DNA of 64,000 bases from UBA9655 sp963704475 (GTDB lineage: Bacteria > Pseudomonadota > Alphaproteobacteria > UBA9655), in NCBI GenBank assembly GCA_963704475.1, contig OY969900.1, forward strand, positions 744,001-808,000. The letters are read 5' to 3'. Below the pieces are notes generated by a model that was not told where the DNA came from, did not search any database, and saw nothing but the letters and a program-made list of their open reading frames with translations. Position numbers and translations under genes: made by a program. This document shows positions 26,473 through 34,974 of this stretch, in pieces (position 1 is the first letter of the stretch; each line of letters begins with the position of its first letter).

Positions 26473-26901
26473 CTAAGCAGCAACCTTTTTCTGGCCTTTC
26501 CGGCGTGTTCCAAGGCCAATACCCTTAGCAATACTACTACGACGCTTTGCATAGTTCGGAGCAACCATTGGATAATTAGAAGGCAAGCTCCAACGCTCAC
26601 GATATTGGTCTGGCGTCATATTATAAGATGTTTTTAAATGACGCTTTAACATTTTTAACTGAAGGCCATCTTCCAGACAAACAATATAGTCTGGATGAAT
26701 TGAATCTTCTACCGGAACCGCAGGTTCTGAACGAGAAGAAAAGAGACACGGTTGTTTTGAACTCAACCGATTAAGACTTTGATGAATTTGTTGAATAAAT
26801 GAAGGAAGTTTTTCTTGCTCCACTTCGTGATTAGAAACGTACGCGGCTACAATTTCAGAGACCATAGCCATAATATCTAGAGATTCTGTTGAGTTTGTCA
26901 T
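26473..26901 (-). CDS. MucR/Ros family transcriptional regulator
   Basis: Alphaproteobacterial zinc-finger-like regulator, H-NS-like in effect, often controlling surface polysaccharide and virulence genes. 142 residues: an N-terminal oligomerisation region (VSEIVAAYVSNHEVEQEKLPSFIQ), then the DNA-binding part VCLEDGLQLKMLKRHLKTSY...TPDQYRERWSLP, and a basic tail. The usual finger ligands are Cys-Asp-His-His; here the last His (HLRTHY in typical MucR) is Ser (HLKTSY), so metal binding may be weakened or absent, as known for some homologues. Divergent from mrp, with its own promoter. Family certain. Confidence 0.93.
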   Translation of the reverse strand: MTNSTESLDIMAMVSEIVAAYVSNHEVEQEKLPSFIQQIHQSLNRLSSKQPCLFSSRSEPAVPVEDSIHPDYIVCLEDGLQLKMLKRHLKTSYNMTPDQYRERWSLPSNYPMVAPNYAKRRSSIAKGIGLGTRRKGQKKVAA

Positions 26902-26933
26902 TTTATCTTTCCTATTTTATAAAAGCACCTCTC

Positions 26934-26962
26934 TCTATATTACATAAAAAAAATGAAATCAA
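26934..26962 (-). promoter_or_regulatory. Promoter of the mucR-like gene
   Basis: On the minus strand TTGATT (26962-26957), 17-base spacer, TATAGA (26939-26934), 33 bases before the ATG. AT-rich spacer fits MucR self-binding, which is inference. Confidence 0.5.
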
Positions 26963-27020
26963 CTGTTTTTTTCATAAAAAAATGATTTATAATAAATACT
27001 GGATACACCATTGGACGGTT

Positions 27021-28079
27021 ATGATTCAAGACTCTCAAATTATAAACACGCTTAAAACACTGATAGACCCTTTATCTGGAGAAAATATTGTCAAAGCAGG
27101 CGTTATGCAAGGTCTGCAAGTAACGCCATCGGGAAAGGTTTCTTTTATTTTAGAAATCAGTCCAGAGTACATGCAGGAAGGGGTAAAATTAAAAGAAAGG
27201 GCCGAATCTCTTTTAAAAAATATTCCAGGCATTATAGATATCCATATCGTTCTTACAACAATGCGTCCCCTTAAAACCAAGACCTTAGCAAAGACAGGAA
27301 TTCCAGGCGTTAAATATATCCTTGCGATAGCGTCCGGGAAAGGAGGAGTTGGAAAATCAACGACAGCTGTAAATTTGGCCTGCGCCCTTCAAATCATAGG
27401 GCTAAAGGTAGGAATTTTAGATGCAGACATCTATGGCCCCTCCATTCCACATCTTTTAAGCACACACGAAAAACCAACGTCCGATGATGGCAAGACGATG
27501 AATCCGATTGAGGTTTATGGTCTTAAATGCATGTCCATTGGCTTTATGATTGCAGAAAAAGCACCTGCAATTTGGCGAGGCCCGATGGTTCAGAGTGCTT
27601 TTCAGCAAATGCTGCGTCAGGTCAACTGGGGCGAGCTCGATGTGCTTGTGATTGATCTGCCGCCAGGAACGGGAGATGTGCAGCTCAGCCTTGCTCAAAG
27701 TGTTCTTGTATCTGGCGCCATCATTGTTTCAACACCCCAAGATCTTGCGTTGATTGATGCCCGAAAGGGACTTGAAATGTTCTTGAAAGTAGATGTCCCT
27801 GTGCTTGGATTTGTTGAAAATATGAGTTATTTCCTCTGTCCGCATTGCACAGGGAGGTCAGAGATTTTTGACCATGGGGGCGTGTTGAGGGAAGCAGAAC
27901 AGCTCAGACTCCCTCTTTTAGCCGAAATCCCCCTTCACATGGCTATCCGTGAAACGTCTGAAAAAGGAATCCCCCTTGTTATAGCAGATCCCAACTCCCC
28001 TGAAGCGGAGATTTATAAAAAGCTTGCGAAGACCGTTATTCAAGCTATGGAGCAGGACTTCCCCATCCCCGTTAAGTAA
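27021..28079 (+). CDS. mrp: Mrp/NBP35-type iron-sulfur cluster carrier ATPase
   Basis: P-loop ATPase that carries and delivers Fe-S clusters (ApbC/Mrp). About 352 residues: N-terminal MIP18/DUF59 domain (LKTLIDPLSGENIVKAGVM), Walker A SGKGGVGKSTTAVNLA (about residues 107-122), DADIYGPSIPHLL, DLPPGTGDVQLSL, and the cluster-binding CPHC motif near residue 274. ATG at 27021 is chosen because the domain starts there; longer upstream in-frame options add AT-rich untypical sequence. The 3' end overlaps the convergent methyltransferase gene by 40 bases. Confidence 0.94.
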   Translation: MIQDSQIINTLKTLIDPLSGENIVKAGVMQGLQVTPSGKVSFILEISPEYMQEGVKLKERAESLLKNIPGIIDIHIVLTTMRPLKTKTLAKTGIPGVKYILAIASGKGGVGKSTTAVNLACALQIIGLKVGILDADIYGPSIPHLLSTHEKPTSDDGKTMNPIEVYGLKCMSIGFMIAEKAPAIWRGPMVQSAFQQMLRQVNWGELDVLVIDLPPGTGDVQLSLAQSVLVSGAIIVSTPQDLALIDARKGLEMFLKVDVPVLGFVENMSYFLCPHCTGRSEIFDHGGVLREAEQLRLPLLAEIPLHMAIRETSEKGIPLVIADPNSPEAEIYKKLAKTVIQAMEQDFPIPVK

Positions 28080-28762
28080 ATTACCTCAAAAGTCGCTGGA
28101 ATAGTGCCATTTGGAAGGCCGAAAGACGTACGATACACATCTTCTGCTTTTTCAAATAAATGCTGAGGCGTAAATGTTTTAAGGCGATTAACGAGTTTAT
28201 TTGTTTCTCCCATGCCGCGCAGATCTTTCATAAGCGCCATCAGAGAGGGGTAGGTTACAGTTAAAATTTCTGTATCCACCACAGGATTTGAAAATCCCGC
28301 ACGACTCAACAAAAGGGGGGCATCAGAAGGTTGAAGCATGGGGATAACACGCGGAGACGCACCCCCCGTCAAGCTAAGCTCAGCAGATACAAGACTTTCT
28401 CTGAGCTCATACAGTGTATTCCCTCCCCAAAGGGCGCCCAAGAAGAGGCCGTCTGCGCGGAGACTTGTGTGAATGTTTGAAAGAAATCCCGGCAAGTCAT
28501 TCATCCAATGGGCATGCAGGCAACTCAGGATGAGATCAAAGCTGTCGCGTTTCGTCCCCCACCCCTCCCCTTCTCCTGCGTAAGCAGACTCCTGGAGCAA
28601 CTGAGGAGAGATCTCAAGAACGTGGTCAAATGTCCGCTTCATCCCCCGCACACGCTCTTCAAGCTCCTGCCTCACATGTTTGAAGAGAAACGCATGGTCC
28701 TCAAAGGTCTTACGTGCTCTGAGGGCATGAAGATGAAGGGTATGAGGGTTAAAAAGGGTCAT
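28040..28762 (-). CDS. Class I SAM methyltransferase-like protein, reduced N-terminal part
   Basis: Resembles the BioC/NDUFAF5-type methyltransferases (240 aa; relatives are usually about 280-300). The middle and C-terminal landmarks are clear: FDLILSCLHAHWMNDLPGFL, LRADGLFLGALWGGNTLYELR, and TPQHLFEKAEDVYRTSFG. The SAM-binding motif I that should precede them (D/E-x-G-x-G-x-G) is not recognisable; the region reads LEISPQLLQESAYAGEGEGWG and appears shortened by roughly 40 residues. It may no longer methylate. Overlaps the end of mrp by 40 bases on the other strand. Confidence 0.75.
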   Translation of the reverse strand: MTLFNPHTLHLHALRARKTFEDHAFLFKHVRQELEERVRGMKRTFDHVLEISPQLLQESAYAGEGEGWGTKRDSFDLILSCLHAHWMNDLPGFLSNIHTSLRADGLFLGALWGGNTLYELRESLVSAELSLTGGASPRVIPMLQPSDAPLLLSRAGFSNPVVDTEILTVTYPSLMALMKDLRGMGETNKLVNRLKTFTPQHLFEKAEDVYRTSFGLPNGTIPATFEVIYLTGMGKSCSIA

Positions 28763-28806
28763 TAAGGGCTAGATAATCACATCTTTCCATGGTAATGAAG
28801 GAAAAT

Positions 28807-29745
28807 ATGGAATACATAACAAAAATAGCCTCTTCCGATGAAAACGGCGTCCGCCTTGACCGGTCTTTGCGGATATGGATTCCTCATCTTCCCCAAAGCT
28901 TGATTGAGAAAGCAGCCCGCAAGGGGCTTTTAAAGATTGATGGCCTCAAGGCCAAACCACGCGATCGCATTAAGGAAGGGCAAACGATTTCTTTCCCCAA
29001 AGCGTTTGGGAAACTGACACATGAAATGCCAACCCAAGAACCCCTCGTTTTAACGGCAGCAGAGCGCAAATGGCTTAAAGACCTTATCCTCTATCAAAAT
29101 GATGATTTCTTTATCCTTAACAAACCCGCAGGCATTGCGGTTCAAGGCGGAACAGGCCAAACACGTTCTTTAGATGCCATGATGACGGTGTATGATGACG
29201 AATGTAAGCCACGCCTCGTCCATCGTCTTGACCAAGAAACATCCGGCGTTCTCGTGCTTGCCCGCACTCTGCCTATGGCCCGTTGGCTCACGGAAGCCTT
29301 TCGACTGCGAAAGGTTCAAAAAACGTACTTGGCGATTGTTTGTGGCATTCCAGATCAAAAAGAAGGGGTCATTTCTCTGCCTCTCTCTAAAAAGCCTGGG
29401 GGCGAGAAAATCAGGGTTGATCAAGAGGCAGGACTTCCAGCAGTAACGCATTACCATGTCATTGGCACATTTGAGGATCGACTCACCTTGCTTGACCTCA
29501 CCCCAGAAACAGGACGCACCCACCAATTACGTGTTCACCTCGCAGAAGGCCTTAAAACCCCCATTCTGGGAGATGGAAAATATGGTGGAAAGGAAGCATT
29601 TCCTTATGGGCGCACGCCGCTTCACTTGCATGCCCGCTCTCTTACATTTCCTCTTATCAATGGGGAATCCATGACGGTTGAAGCTCCCCTTCCGGTGAGT
29701 TTTCAAAAAACGTTTGGAGAGCTGGGGTGGACGCCAATCCGGTAG
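28807..29745 (+). CDS. rluC: Ribosomal large-subunit pseudouridine synthase (RluC/RluD family)
   Basis: Converts specific uridines of 23S rRNA to pseudouridine. About 312 residues: S4 RNA-binding domain (RLDRSLRIWIPHLPQSLIEK), then the catalytic domain with the active-site Asp in PRLVHRLDQETSGVLV and the ETGRTHQLRVHLA motif. I prefer ATG 28807 (AAGGA 4 bases before) over ATG 28789. Gene order and length fit RluC better than RluD, but the two cannot be separated with certainty by eye. The 3' end faces the pilus operon. Confidence 0.88.
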   Translation: MEYITKIASSDENGVRLDRSLRIWIPHLPQSLIEKAARKGLLKIDGLKAKPRDRIKEGQTISFPKAFGKLTHEMPTQEPLVLTAAERKWLKDLILYQNDDFFILNKPAGIAVQGGTGQTRSLDAMMTVYDDECKPRLVHRLDQETSGVLVLARTLPMARWLTEAFRLRKVQKTYLAIVCGIPDQKEGVISLPLSKKPGGEKIRVDQEAGLPAVTHYHVIGTFEDRLTLLDLTPETGRTHQLRVHLAEGLKTPILGDGKYGGKEAFPYGRTPLHLHARSLTFPLINGESMTVEAPLPVSFQKTFGELGWTPIR

Positions 29746-29777
29746 GAATTACGGGATCTTCATAAATACAAACTGCC

Positions 29778-30251
29778 CTACCAGGTAACAGTTGCGGTAA
29801 TTGTAGACGTGTAAGGAGTTGCCGATGGAATGACTGTTGTTTGCGACCCAGGAATTCTGCCGTATGCTGTAAAAGTACAAGGGTTGGGCGTGTGACAGTC
29901 CCTACCACCACCTACTGTAACGGATCCTCCTGTCCCATCTCCCCAAACAGCGGCGTAAGCATTAGTCGTATATAAATTATATGCTACAGTATGCCCTCCT
30001 TGAGCCATGGTTCGCGACGCAAAAGACCCACCGCCTGTACCAACATTTAACGCCACTGATGTGATCGAAGTGGTGCCATCACCACAGCTAATCGTTACTG
30101 TTCCTTGAGCCTCGGTGGGAGTACCTGATAAGGGATTATAAGCCGTACCAAAGCTGACATTAGTTGTTGAAGATACTGTACAAGCAGCCATTACCCTATC
30201 ATAGCTTGGCACAAAAAAGAAAACCAATATTATTATTTTTATTCTTGACAT
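29778..30251 (-). CDS. Spore coat U-domain pilin, possible tip or minor subunit
   Basis: 157-residue exported SCPU-domain protein of archaic (Csu-type) chaperone-usher pili. Signal peptide ends near DRVMAAC; the first strand CTVSSTTNVSFGTAYNPLSG and the final donor-strand-like TPYTSTITATVTW are typical, as is the paired-Cys layout. It overlaps the end of the usher gene by 13 bases, so it is the last gene of the unit. The distal position suggests a minor or tip subunit, although CsuE-type adhesins are usually twice this length. Role inferred from context. Confidence 0.85.
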   Translation of the reverse strand: MSRIKIIILVFFFVPSYDRVMAACTVSSTTNVSFGTAYNPLSGTPTEAQGTVTISCGDGTTSITSVALNVGTGGGSFASRTMAQGGHTVAYNLYTTNAYAAVWGDGTGGSVTVGGGRDCHTPNPCTFTAYGRIPGSQTTVIPSATPYTSTITATVTW

Positions 30252-32698
30252 TTGATCACTCCTAAATTTGGTATTGTCTCATTCGTGTTTGTTTTCTTGA
30301 CGTTAAAGGAGCATTTATAGGTCTTCTGTTTATATTTTAGAGTTAACTGATTCTTTTCTTCAGCCCCTGTCACATACACTTCTCCATCATATCCTACAGG
30401 GAACTGCTCACCGTTAAACATTACCATTGTTCCTGCCGCCGGTGACTGCCCAGAAGGTAGGACAAGTTTCATTAAGGCATCATGAGAAGCTGTGATGGGG
30501 AAATCTACTAAAAGGCCACTTCGATAATAAGGAATCACGGTCATTTCAGACTTCTTAATTTGTGCATTAAGGGGCAAGTCTGTCAACTCTACACGAATGG
30601 GATTTTTTTGGTAAGGAAGAAGTTTCGGCACAAGAAGGGTGCCATCTTCGTCTGTTGTCCCCATGAATTGGTTTTGATAATAGACCCCCACATTCTCGTA
30701 GCCTGGGACTTGCACAACCGCAAAACTGTCTCCCACAGTACGGGTCGGGTAAATCTTTCTATCCATGAAAGCAAGAGCTCCACTGGCTTGCAGTTGGCCC
30801 GCCTTGTTCCCTGAGCAGTCCGCAGCCGCTGCTGTATATTTTCCTGTCTCTGTTTGTCCCGTTAGAGACGCTTGATAGTTTGCATTTTGCCCATTTCCAG
30901 CATACAAGTTATATCCATAGCCTGGACCTGCGGGAAGGTTACGCATTATCTGCACAACACCTTGGTTTCCACTCTTTTTATCAGCAGTACCCCCCACATT
31001 AAGGGTTGTCGTGTCACTGAGTGCATATGTTAACGTCACAAAAGCCGCTTTATTTTTTTGTCCCCTTAAACAAGCGACTGTCGAAATATTCAATGCCCAC
31101 CCAAATCCAATGGACTGGCTGTAATTTGCAGTGACAATATCTATATTACGAGGCGATTCTCCCACATAATACAACGTATTATCTCCTTGAAGCGATTCTC
31201 CCTCATTCCACGCCCCACCCCCCCCAGTAGGCCATTCGCTCCGCGGCCACCTACGATTTTTTTGTCGTATGTAGCTTATCCCCAAAGACGCTCCATCATA
31301 AAGAGACATTCCAACAAAGGTGGTGAGCAATACCTTAGGCGCTGTTTTTTCTTTAAGACCTAATTGAGAGAAGTGTCGTGATCCAAGCTGAAGGTTTGTG
31401 CCAAAGCTAATACTCCGCAGTGCTTGGCGTTGAAATCCTACAGAGAGCAGATTGCCGATCTTATTCTTTTTATTATGACTCACAGCGCCTGCAAGGTTAA
31501 AAATACCAAAATCCCCTAAAAGCACATACCCCCCCGTTCCTGCTGTCTGCTGTTGCGATACAAATTCTAGATGTGTTTCTTTCGTAACGGTATCTGTAAG
31601 TCCCAGTTGATAATTCCCAGCAAAAGCTAAATCCTTATAGGTATTGCTTTCAATGCCAAAATTTTGACGAATAAATCCTGCGGAATAAGAAAAATTTTGC
31701 AGTCCCGCTTTCAGAAGAGAGCCAGACACATAATAGGGAACACTGGTCTGTTGTTGACGTCCTAAAAGGTCTGTTGTCACAAGATTAAGCGTCCCTGCGC
31801 CGGTCGTTACAGGAATAGCGTTAATCGTAAAAGGTCCTGCTTCTGTTTCTTTCCTGCCCACACGAGAGTCATTCAGAAAAACATCCACAACGGAGGGAAC
31901 AATCGCGTCTCCTCTTGCAGACGGAAGGGGGAACGTAATAAAGCTCGGTTGAGTTCCAAAATTTGTGCCCCATTGAATTCCTCCAAATCCCACAGCACGC
32001 CCCCACATCCCGGGGGCTGTGTAGCTATCCCCTATAAGGAAGCTCTGCATTTCAGCAGGATCATCCACACGCCAATTCGAATTTAACCGAACAAGCTCAT
32101 TAGAGGTGTTGTTGTGACAGGTTGGTTGTTGAGGATTATACCGAGCAACAAAATCCGTAAACCCCGTCCCGTATATATTAAAATACCCCGCTGAAAAAAG
32201 CCCGCTCAATTGAGGACGACTCTCTTTGCTTTTTTGAGCAAGCGTATCATAGTTAAAATAAGCCCCTGGGGAGGGTTCTGTCGGAATAACAAAAGAAGGC
32301 TTCGTAAAATCAACGTCTTGAGGTTTAAAATGAGAAGAAGGACTTGTGATATGAATGCTCATCCGCTTTCGGTTAACGTCATAGTGAAGATCGTTAAAAG
32401 CTTTCAACTCATAATACGCCTGTTCCTTATGCAGGGTGGGCGCTTTTTTCGGAAGAACAAATCCCCATTTGTCTAAATCTGCCTGATTTCCCCAAAAATC
32501 CCCCTTGGTGTCTTCTAAGAAGAGCGCAATGTCCCCTACTTCATTCGAATTAATTTCAACGGCAAGAAGATGCTCTGTAAAAGAAGGAGACGGGGGTACT
32601 GCCAGCAGAGAAGAGGAGAAAAAAACAAAAAAAAATAAAAAAGAAAGAAATATACTTAAATGACTTGAAGGTACCGATCGTGTAGCCCTCCTAGTCAT
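30239..32698 (-). CDS. Outer-membrane usher of an archaic chaperone-usher pilus
   Basis: FimD/PapC/CsuD-type usher, the outer-membrane pore that assembles pilins. About 819 residues from ATG 32698: signal peptide (SIFLSFLFFFVFFSSSLLA), N-terminal subunit-binding domain, a beta-barrel with SGLFSAGYFNIYGTGF, a plug region, and C-terminal domains. The frame is open far upstream (to 33061), overlapping the chaperone gene, and passes through a palindromic repeat (reading IPAFAGMT). The likely start ATG and its AGAGG ribosome site lie at the edge of this repeat cluster. The middle of a four-or-five gene pilus unit. Start choice is uncertain; family is not. Confidence 0.88.
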   Translation of the reverse strand: MTRRATRSVPSSHLSIFLSFLFFFVFFSSSLLAVPPSPSFTEHLLAVEINSNEVGDIALFLEDTKGDFWGNQADLDKWGFVLPKKAPTLHKEQAYYELKAFNDLHYDVNRKRMSIHITSPSSHFKPQDVDFTKPSFVIPTEPSPGAYFNYDTLAQKSKESRPQLSGLFSAGYFNIYGTGFTDFVARYNPQQPTCHNNTSNELVRLNSNWRVDDPAEMQSFLIGDSYTAPGMWGRAVGFGGIQWGTNFGTQPSFITFPLPSARGDAIVPSVVDVFLNDSRVGRKETEAGPFTINAIPVTTGAGTLNLVTTDLLGRQQQTSVPYYVSGSLLKAGLQNFSYSAGFIRQNFGIESNTYKDLAFAGNYQLGLTDTVTKETHLEFVSQQQTAGTGGYVLLGDFGIFNLAGAVSHNKKNKIGNLLSVGFQRQALRSISFGTNLQLGSRHFSQLGLKEKTAPKVLLTTFVGMSLYDGASLGISYIRQKNRRWPRSEWPTGGGGAWNEGESLQGDNTLYYVGESPRNIDIVTANYSQSIGFGWALNISTVACLRGQKNKAAFVTLTYALSDTTTLNVGGTADKKSGNQGVVQIMRNLPAGPGYGYNLYAGNGQNANYQASLTGQTETGKYTAAAADCSGNKAGQLQASGALAFMDRKIYPTRTVGDSFAVVQVPGYENVGVYYQNQFMGTTDEDGTLLVPKLLPYQKNPIRVELTDLPLNAQIKKSEMTVIPYYRSGLLVDFPITASHDALMKLVLPSGQSPAAGTMVMFNGEQFPVGYDGEVYVTGAEEKNQLTLKYKQKTYKCSFNVKKTNTNETIPNLGVIKCQE

Positions 32699-32747
32699 GC
32701 CCGCCTCTAATGTCATCCCCACCTCTCCCATCATCCCCGCCTCTCCT

Positions 32748-32825
32748 GTCATCCCCGCGAAAGCGGGGATCCAGAGGAAAACGTTCTTACCTTGGTCCAT
32801 GGATCCCCGCTTTCGCGGGGATGAC
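32748..32825. repeat. Palindrome (GTCATCCCCGC type) at the usher 5' end
   Basis: 78-bp element with 26-bp perfect inverted ends (32748-32773 and 32800-32825). Each arm holds its own CCCCGCGAAAGCGGGG hairpin. It is followed towards the usher by three degenerate half-copies (ATCCCC-CCTCT) at 32699-32747. Confidence 0.9.
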
Positions 32826-32930
32826 AAAATTGGATATCCTAATATTTTCTTCAAAAATGAAGGATGTGTATGCCTGGAACAACACCTGAGAGAGGACATT
32901 TCAAGGATGAGGAGTATATGCTTCTTAAAC

Positions 32931-33671
32931 TTAAGGCAATTGTACAACCGAAGAAATGTCTCCTTGATCTGTTTTGACCAAGATATGGATCGTGTTACCT
33001 TTAAAAGATTCAGGAACATCAAGGCTCCACTCCTTGCTCTGGAAAGGAATAACATAATCATAGATTGTTTTCTCTACAAGAGGCTTCTCCTCCCCTTCTT
33101 TTTTCAAGATAATGGTGTGAAGAACTAAATGACTCAGTCCTTTGTTTAAGAGCTTTACCTTTATTTCTTTTTTATCTGAGTGGTGAGCTGACACAACTGC
33201 AGAAGGAAGCGACGGAATAAGAGGACTCACAAGAAGAGGAACTCTAATCTCCAAAATTGTTTTTATGCCCTGAAAAGGAACGTCAGAAGGCTCCTGTACC
33301 TCGTTAATCACGACCCGATAAGTCCCCCCTTTTTTAGGATCACGGGGGATTAAAAGCCCCACACGCACAAGTTGTGTTTCATGTGGCGCAATCTTTACAA
33401 TAGGGGGCGTAATCAGAATATCTTTTGTTTTTTCATGCACATCTTTTCCCTCATGCTGCGTCCATTTTACGACGTGAAGTTGGGCTGTAAGGGGTTCGTC
33501 TGCCTCATTTGTAATTTCAAAAGACGTAATTTTTTGATTCTCTAAAAGCTGCAAGCGAACAGGAGTGACTCGAATTGAAGAGGCCTTAAGATCTGACACT
33601 GGAAACAAAAAGACAATCAGTATCGCTAGAAAACTGAGGAAAGAGATATTTTTTTCTTGTTTTTTCATCAT
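32931..33671 (-). CDS. Periplasmic pilus chaperone (PapD/CsuC-like)
   Basis: Donor-strand chaperone for pilin subunits. 246 residues with a signal peptide (ISFLSFLAILIVFLFPVSDLKA) and two Ig-like domains. The G1 strand region TQLVRVGLLIPRDPKKGGTYRVVINEV carries the conserved Arg and hydrophobic alternation; the N-terminal Arg in IRVTPVRLQL matches the usual R8 site. Gene order pilin-pilin-chaperone-usher-pilin is that of Csu operons. The last bases overlap the long open frame upstream of the usher but not its preferred start. Confidence 0.92.
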   Translation of the reverse strand: MMKKQEKNISFLSFLAILIVFLFPVSDLKASSIRVTPVRLQLLENQKITSFEITNEADEPLTAQLHVVKWTQHEGKDVHEKTKDILITPPIVKIAPHETQLVRVGLLIPRDPKKGGTYRVVINEVQEPSDVPFQGIKTILEIRVPLLVSPLIPSLPSAVVSAHHSDKKEIKVKLLNKGLSHLVLHTIILKKEGEEKPLVEKTIYDYVIPFQSKEWSLDVPESFKGNTIHILVKTDQGDISSVVQLP

Positions 33672-33720
33672 GGTTATTCATATTCCATAATTAATGTTTT
33701 TAGTCCAGAGTAAAAATCCT

Positions 33721-34141
33721 TTTTTAAAGACGCTCAACAAACAATGAGGTACCTTAATAATTGACTGTAGCTGTAATCGTATCCGTATAATCAGCTGCTG
33801 GTTTTAACGTAGCTAAAGGATTAAGAATTTGCCCATATCCTATTTGTGGCTGAGCTGCTCCCGACCCCGTCCCGCCCACATCTACAGTTCCCCCTGTCGT
33901 ATCTCCCCAAATAGTTGTGTGTGCCGAAGTTGTATAAATATTATAGTTTATAGGCGTCCCTGGGTTAGAGAGAGAAGTCATTGTTCTGTTAGTAAAGGTA
34001 CCACTTCCTGCATTTAGGTAAATAGTCCAAGGGGTTGAATTTGTACAAGTAGGTGTGATTGTATTAGTTTGAGTAACAGTAGATCCCCCAGGCACAACAG
34101 CTCCAAAAGCTAAGGTAGTGGCTGTTACCGTACAACTAGAC
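33721..34141. repeat. Pilin duplication, copy 1
   Basis: 421 bp matching 34332-34752 (offset 611) with a single visible mismatch (one C/T giving Pro versus Ser). It covers the 3' two-thirds of the pilin gene and 33 bases of downstream DNA. The signal-peptide ends differ. Confidence 0.95.
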
Positions 34142-34263
34142 ACAGCGGTTACTGTGGAAGTCAAGGTACTCGCACTACTCGGTGCAAAGCATTTTTGAGG
34201 ACAAGTGAAGAGGAAAAAGATCACAAAAATGGCTACAACGAATAAGGATTTTTGTTTTCTCAT
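33754..34263 (-). CDS. SCPU-domain major pilin candidate, copy 1
   Basis: 169-residue exported pilin of the spore-coat-U / CsuA-B type. Signal peptide MRKQKSLFVVAIFVIFFLFT...KCFA. Mature part begins with the SCTVTATTLAFGAVVPGG strand and ends ADYTDTITATVNY, the donor-strand segment. Rich in Thr and Gly. Its mature sequence differs from the neighbour at 34365 only in the N-terminal ~20 residues and one Pro/Ser. Ribosome site and spacing suggest co-transcription with the upstream copy and the downstream chaperone. Confidence 0.9.
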   Translation of the reverse strand: MRKQKSLFVVAIFVIFFLFTCPQKCFAPSSASTLTSTVTAVSSCTVTATTLAFGAVVPGGSTVTQTNTITPTCTNSTPWTIYLNAGSGTFTNRTMTSLSNPGTPINYNIYTTSAHTTIWGDTTGGTVDVGGTGSGAAQPQIGYGQILNPLATLKPAADYTDTITATVNY

Positions 34264-34331
34264 TCTAACCTTTTTTTATGGTTTATTTTCTATTGGATGA
34301 TTACCAGAAAAAGAAAAATTTTTATAGGTCT

Positions 34332-34752
34332 TTTTTAAAGACGCTCAACAAACAATGAGGTACCTTAATAATTGACTGTAGCTGTAATCGTATCCGTATA
34401 ATCAGCTGCTGGTTTTAACGTAGCTAAAGGATTAAGAATTTGCCCATATCCTATTTGTGACTGAGCTGCTCCCGACCCCGTCCCGCCCACATCTACAGTT
34501 CCCCCTGTCGTATCTCCCCAAATAGTTGTGTGTGCCGAAGTTGTATAAATATTATAGTTTATAGGCGTCCCTGGGTTAGAGAGAGAAGTCATTGTTCTGT
34601 TAGTAAAGGTACCACTTCCTGCATTTAGGTAAATAGTCCAAGGGGTTGAATTTGTACAAGTAGGTGTGATTGTATTAGTTTGAGTAACAGTAGATCCCCC
34701 AGGCACAACAGCTCCAAAAGCTAAGGTAGTGGCTGTTACCGTACAACTAGAC
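34332..34752. repeat. Pilin duplication, copy 2
   Basis: Partner of 33721-34141. Identity includes the sequence after the stop codon (TTTTTAAAGACGCTC), so the duplication was of DNA and not only selection on protein. Confidence 0.95.
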
Positions 34753-34874
34753 GAAACAGTCGCTGTGACGGTAAATGTAGTCGTCGCCGTCACTGCAAAG
34801 CATTTTTGAGGGCAGATGAGAAGCGAAACACTCACTAAAAGGGCTATAAGGGATAAGGACTTTTGTTTTTTCAT
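34365..34874 (-). CDS. SCPU-domain major pilin candidate, copy 2
   Basis: About 169 residues from ATG 34874. Signal peptide MKKQKSLSLIALLVSVSLLI...KCFA, then a Thr/Val-rich start TATTTFTVTATVSSSCTVTA, and a mature body nearly identical to copy 1. First gene of the pilus unit, so probably the major shaft subunit. An in-frame ATG at 34901 would add nine basic residues and is less likely. About 100 bases upstream to the next gene would hold the operon promoter; I see no clear consensus there. Confidence 0.88.
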   Translation of the reverse strand: MKKQKSLSLIALLVSVSLLICPQKCFAVTATTTFTVTATVSSSCTVTATTLAFGAVVPGGSTVTQTNTITPTCTNSTPWTIYLNAGSGTFTNRTMTSLSNPGTPINYNIYTTSAHTTIWGDTTGGTVDVGGTGSGAAQSQIGYGQILNPLATLKPAADYTDTITATVNY

Positions 34875-34974
34875 CTTACACTCTTTCTTCTTATTTTTCA
34901 CGTGCTGTTGATGCTATTTTTAACGCGAAAGTCTTAAAAAGTGCTTAAAATTTTAAAAAAAATGTGGATAAAAA

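Noticed and set aside
32697..33128. A plus-strand frame across the palindrome and chaperone end
   Set aside because: It is the opposite-strand shadow of the repeat and of the chaperone and usher genes; no signals of its own.
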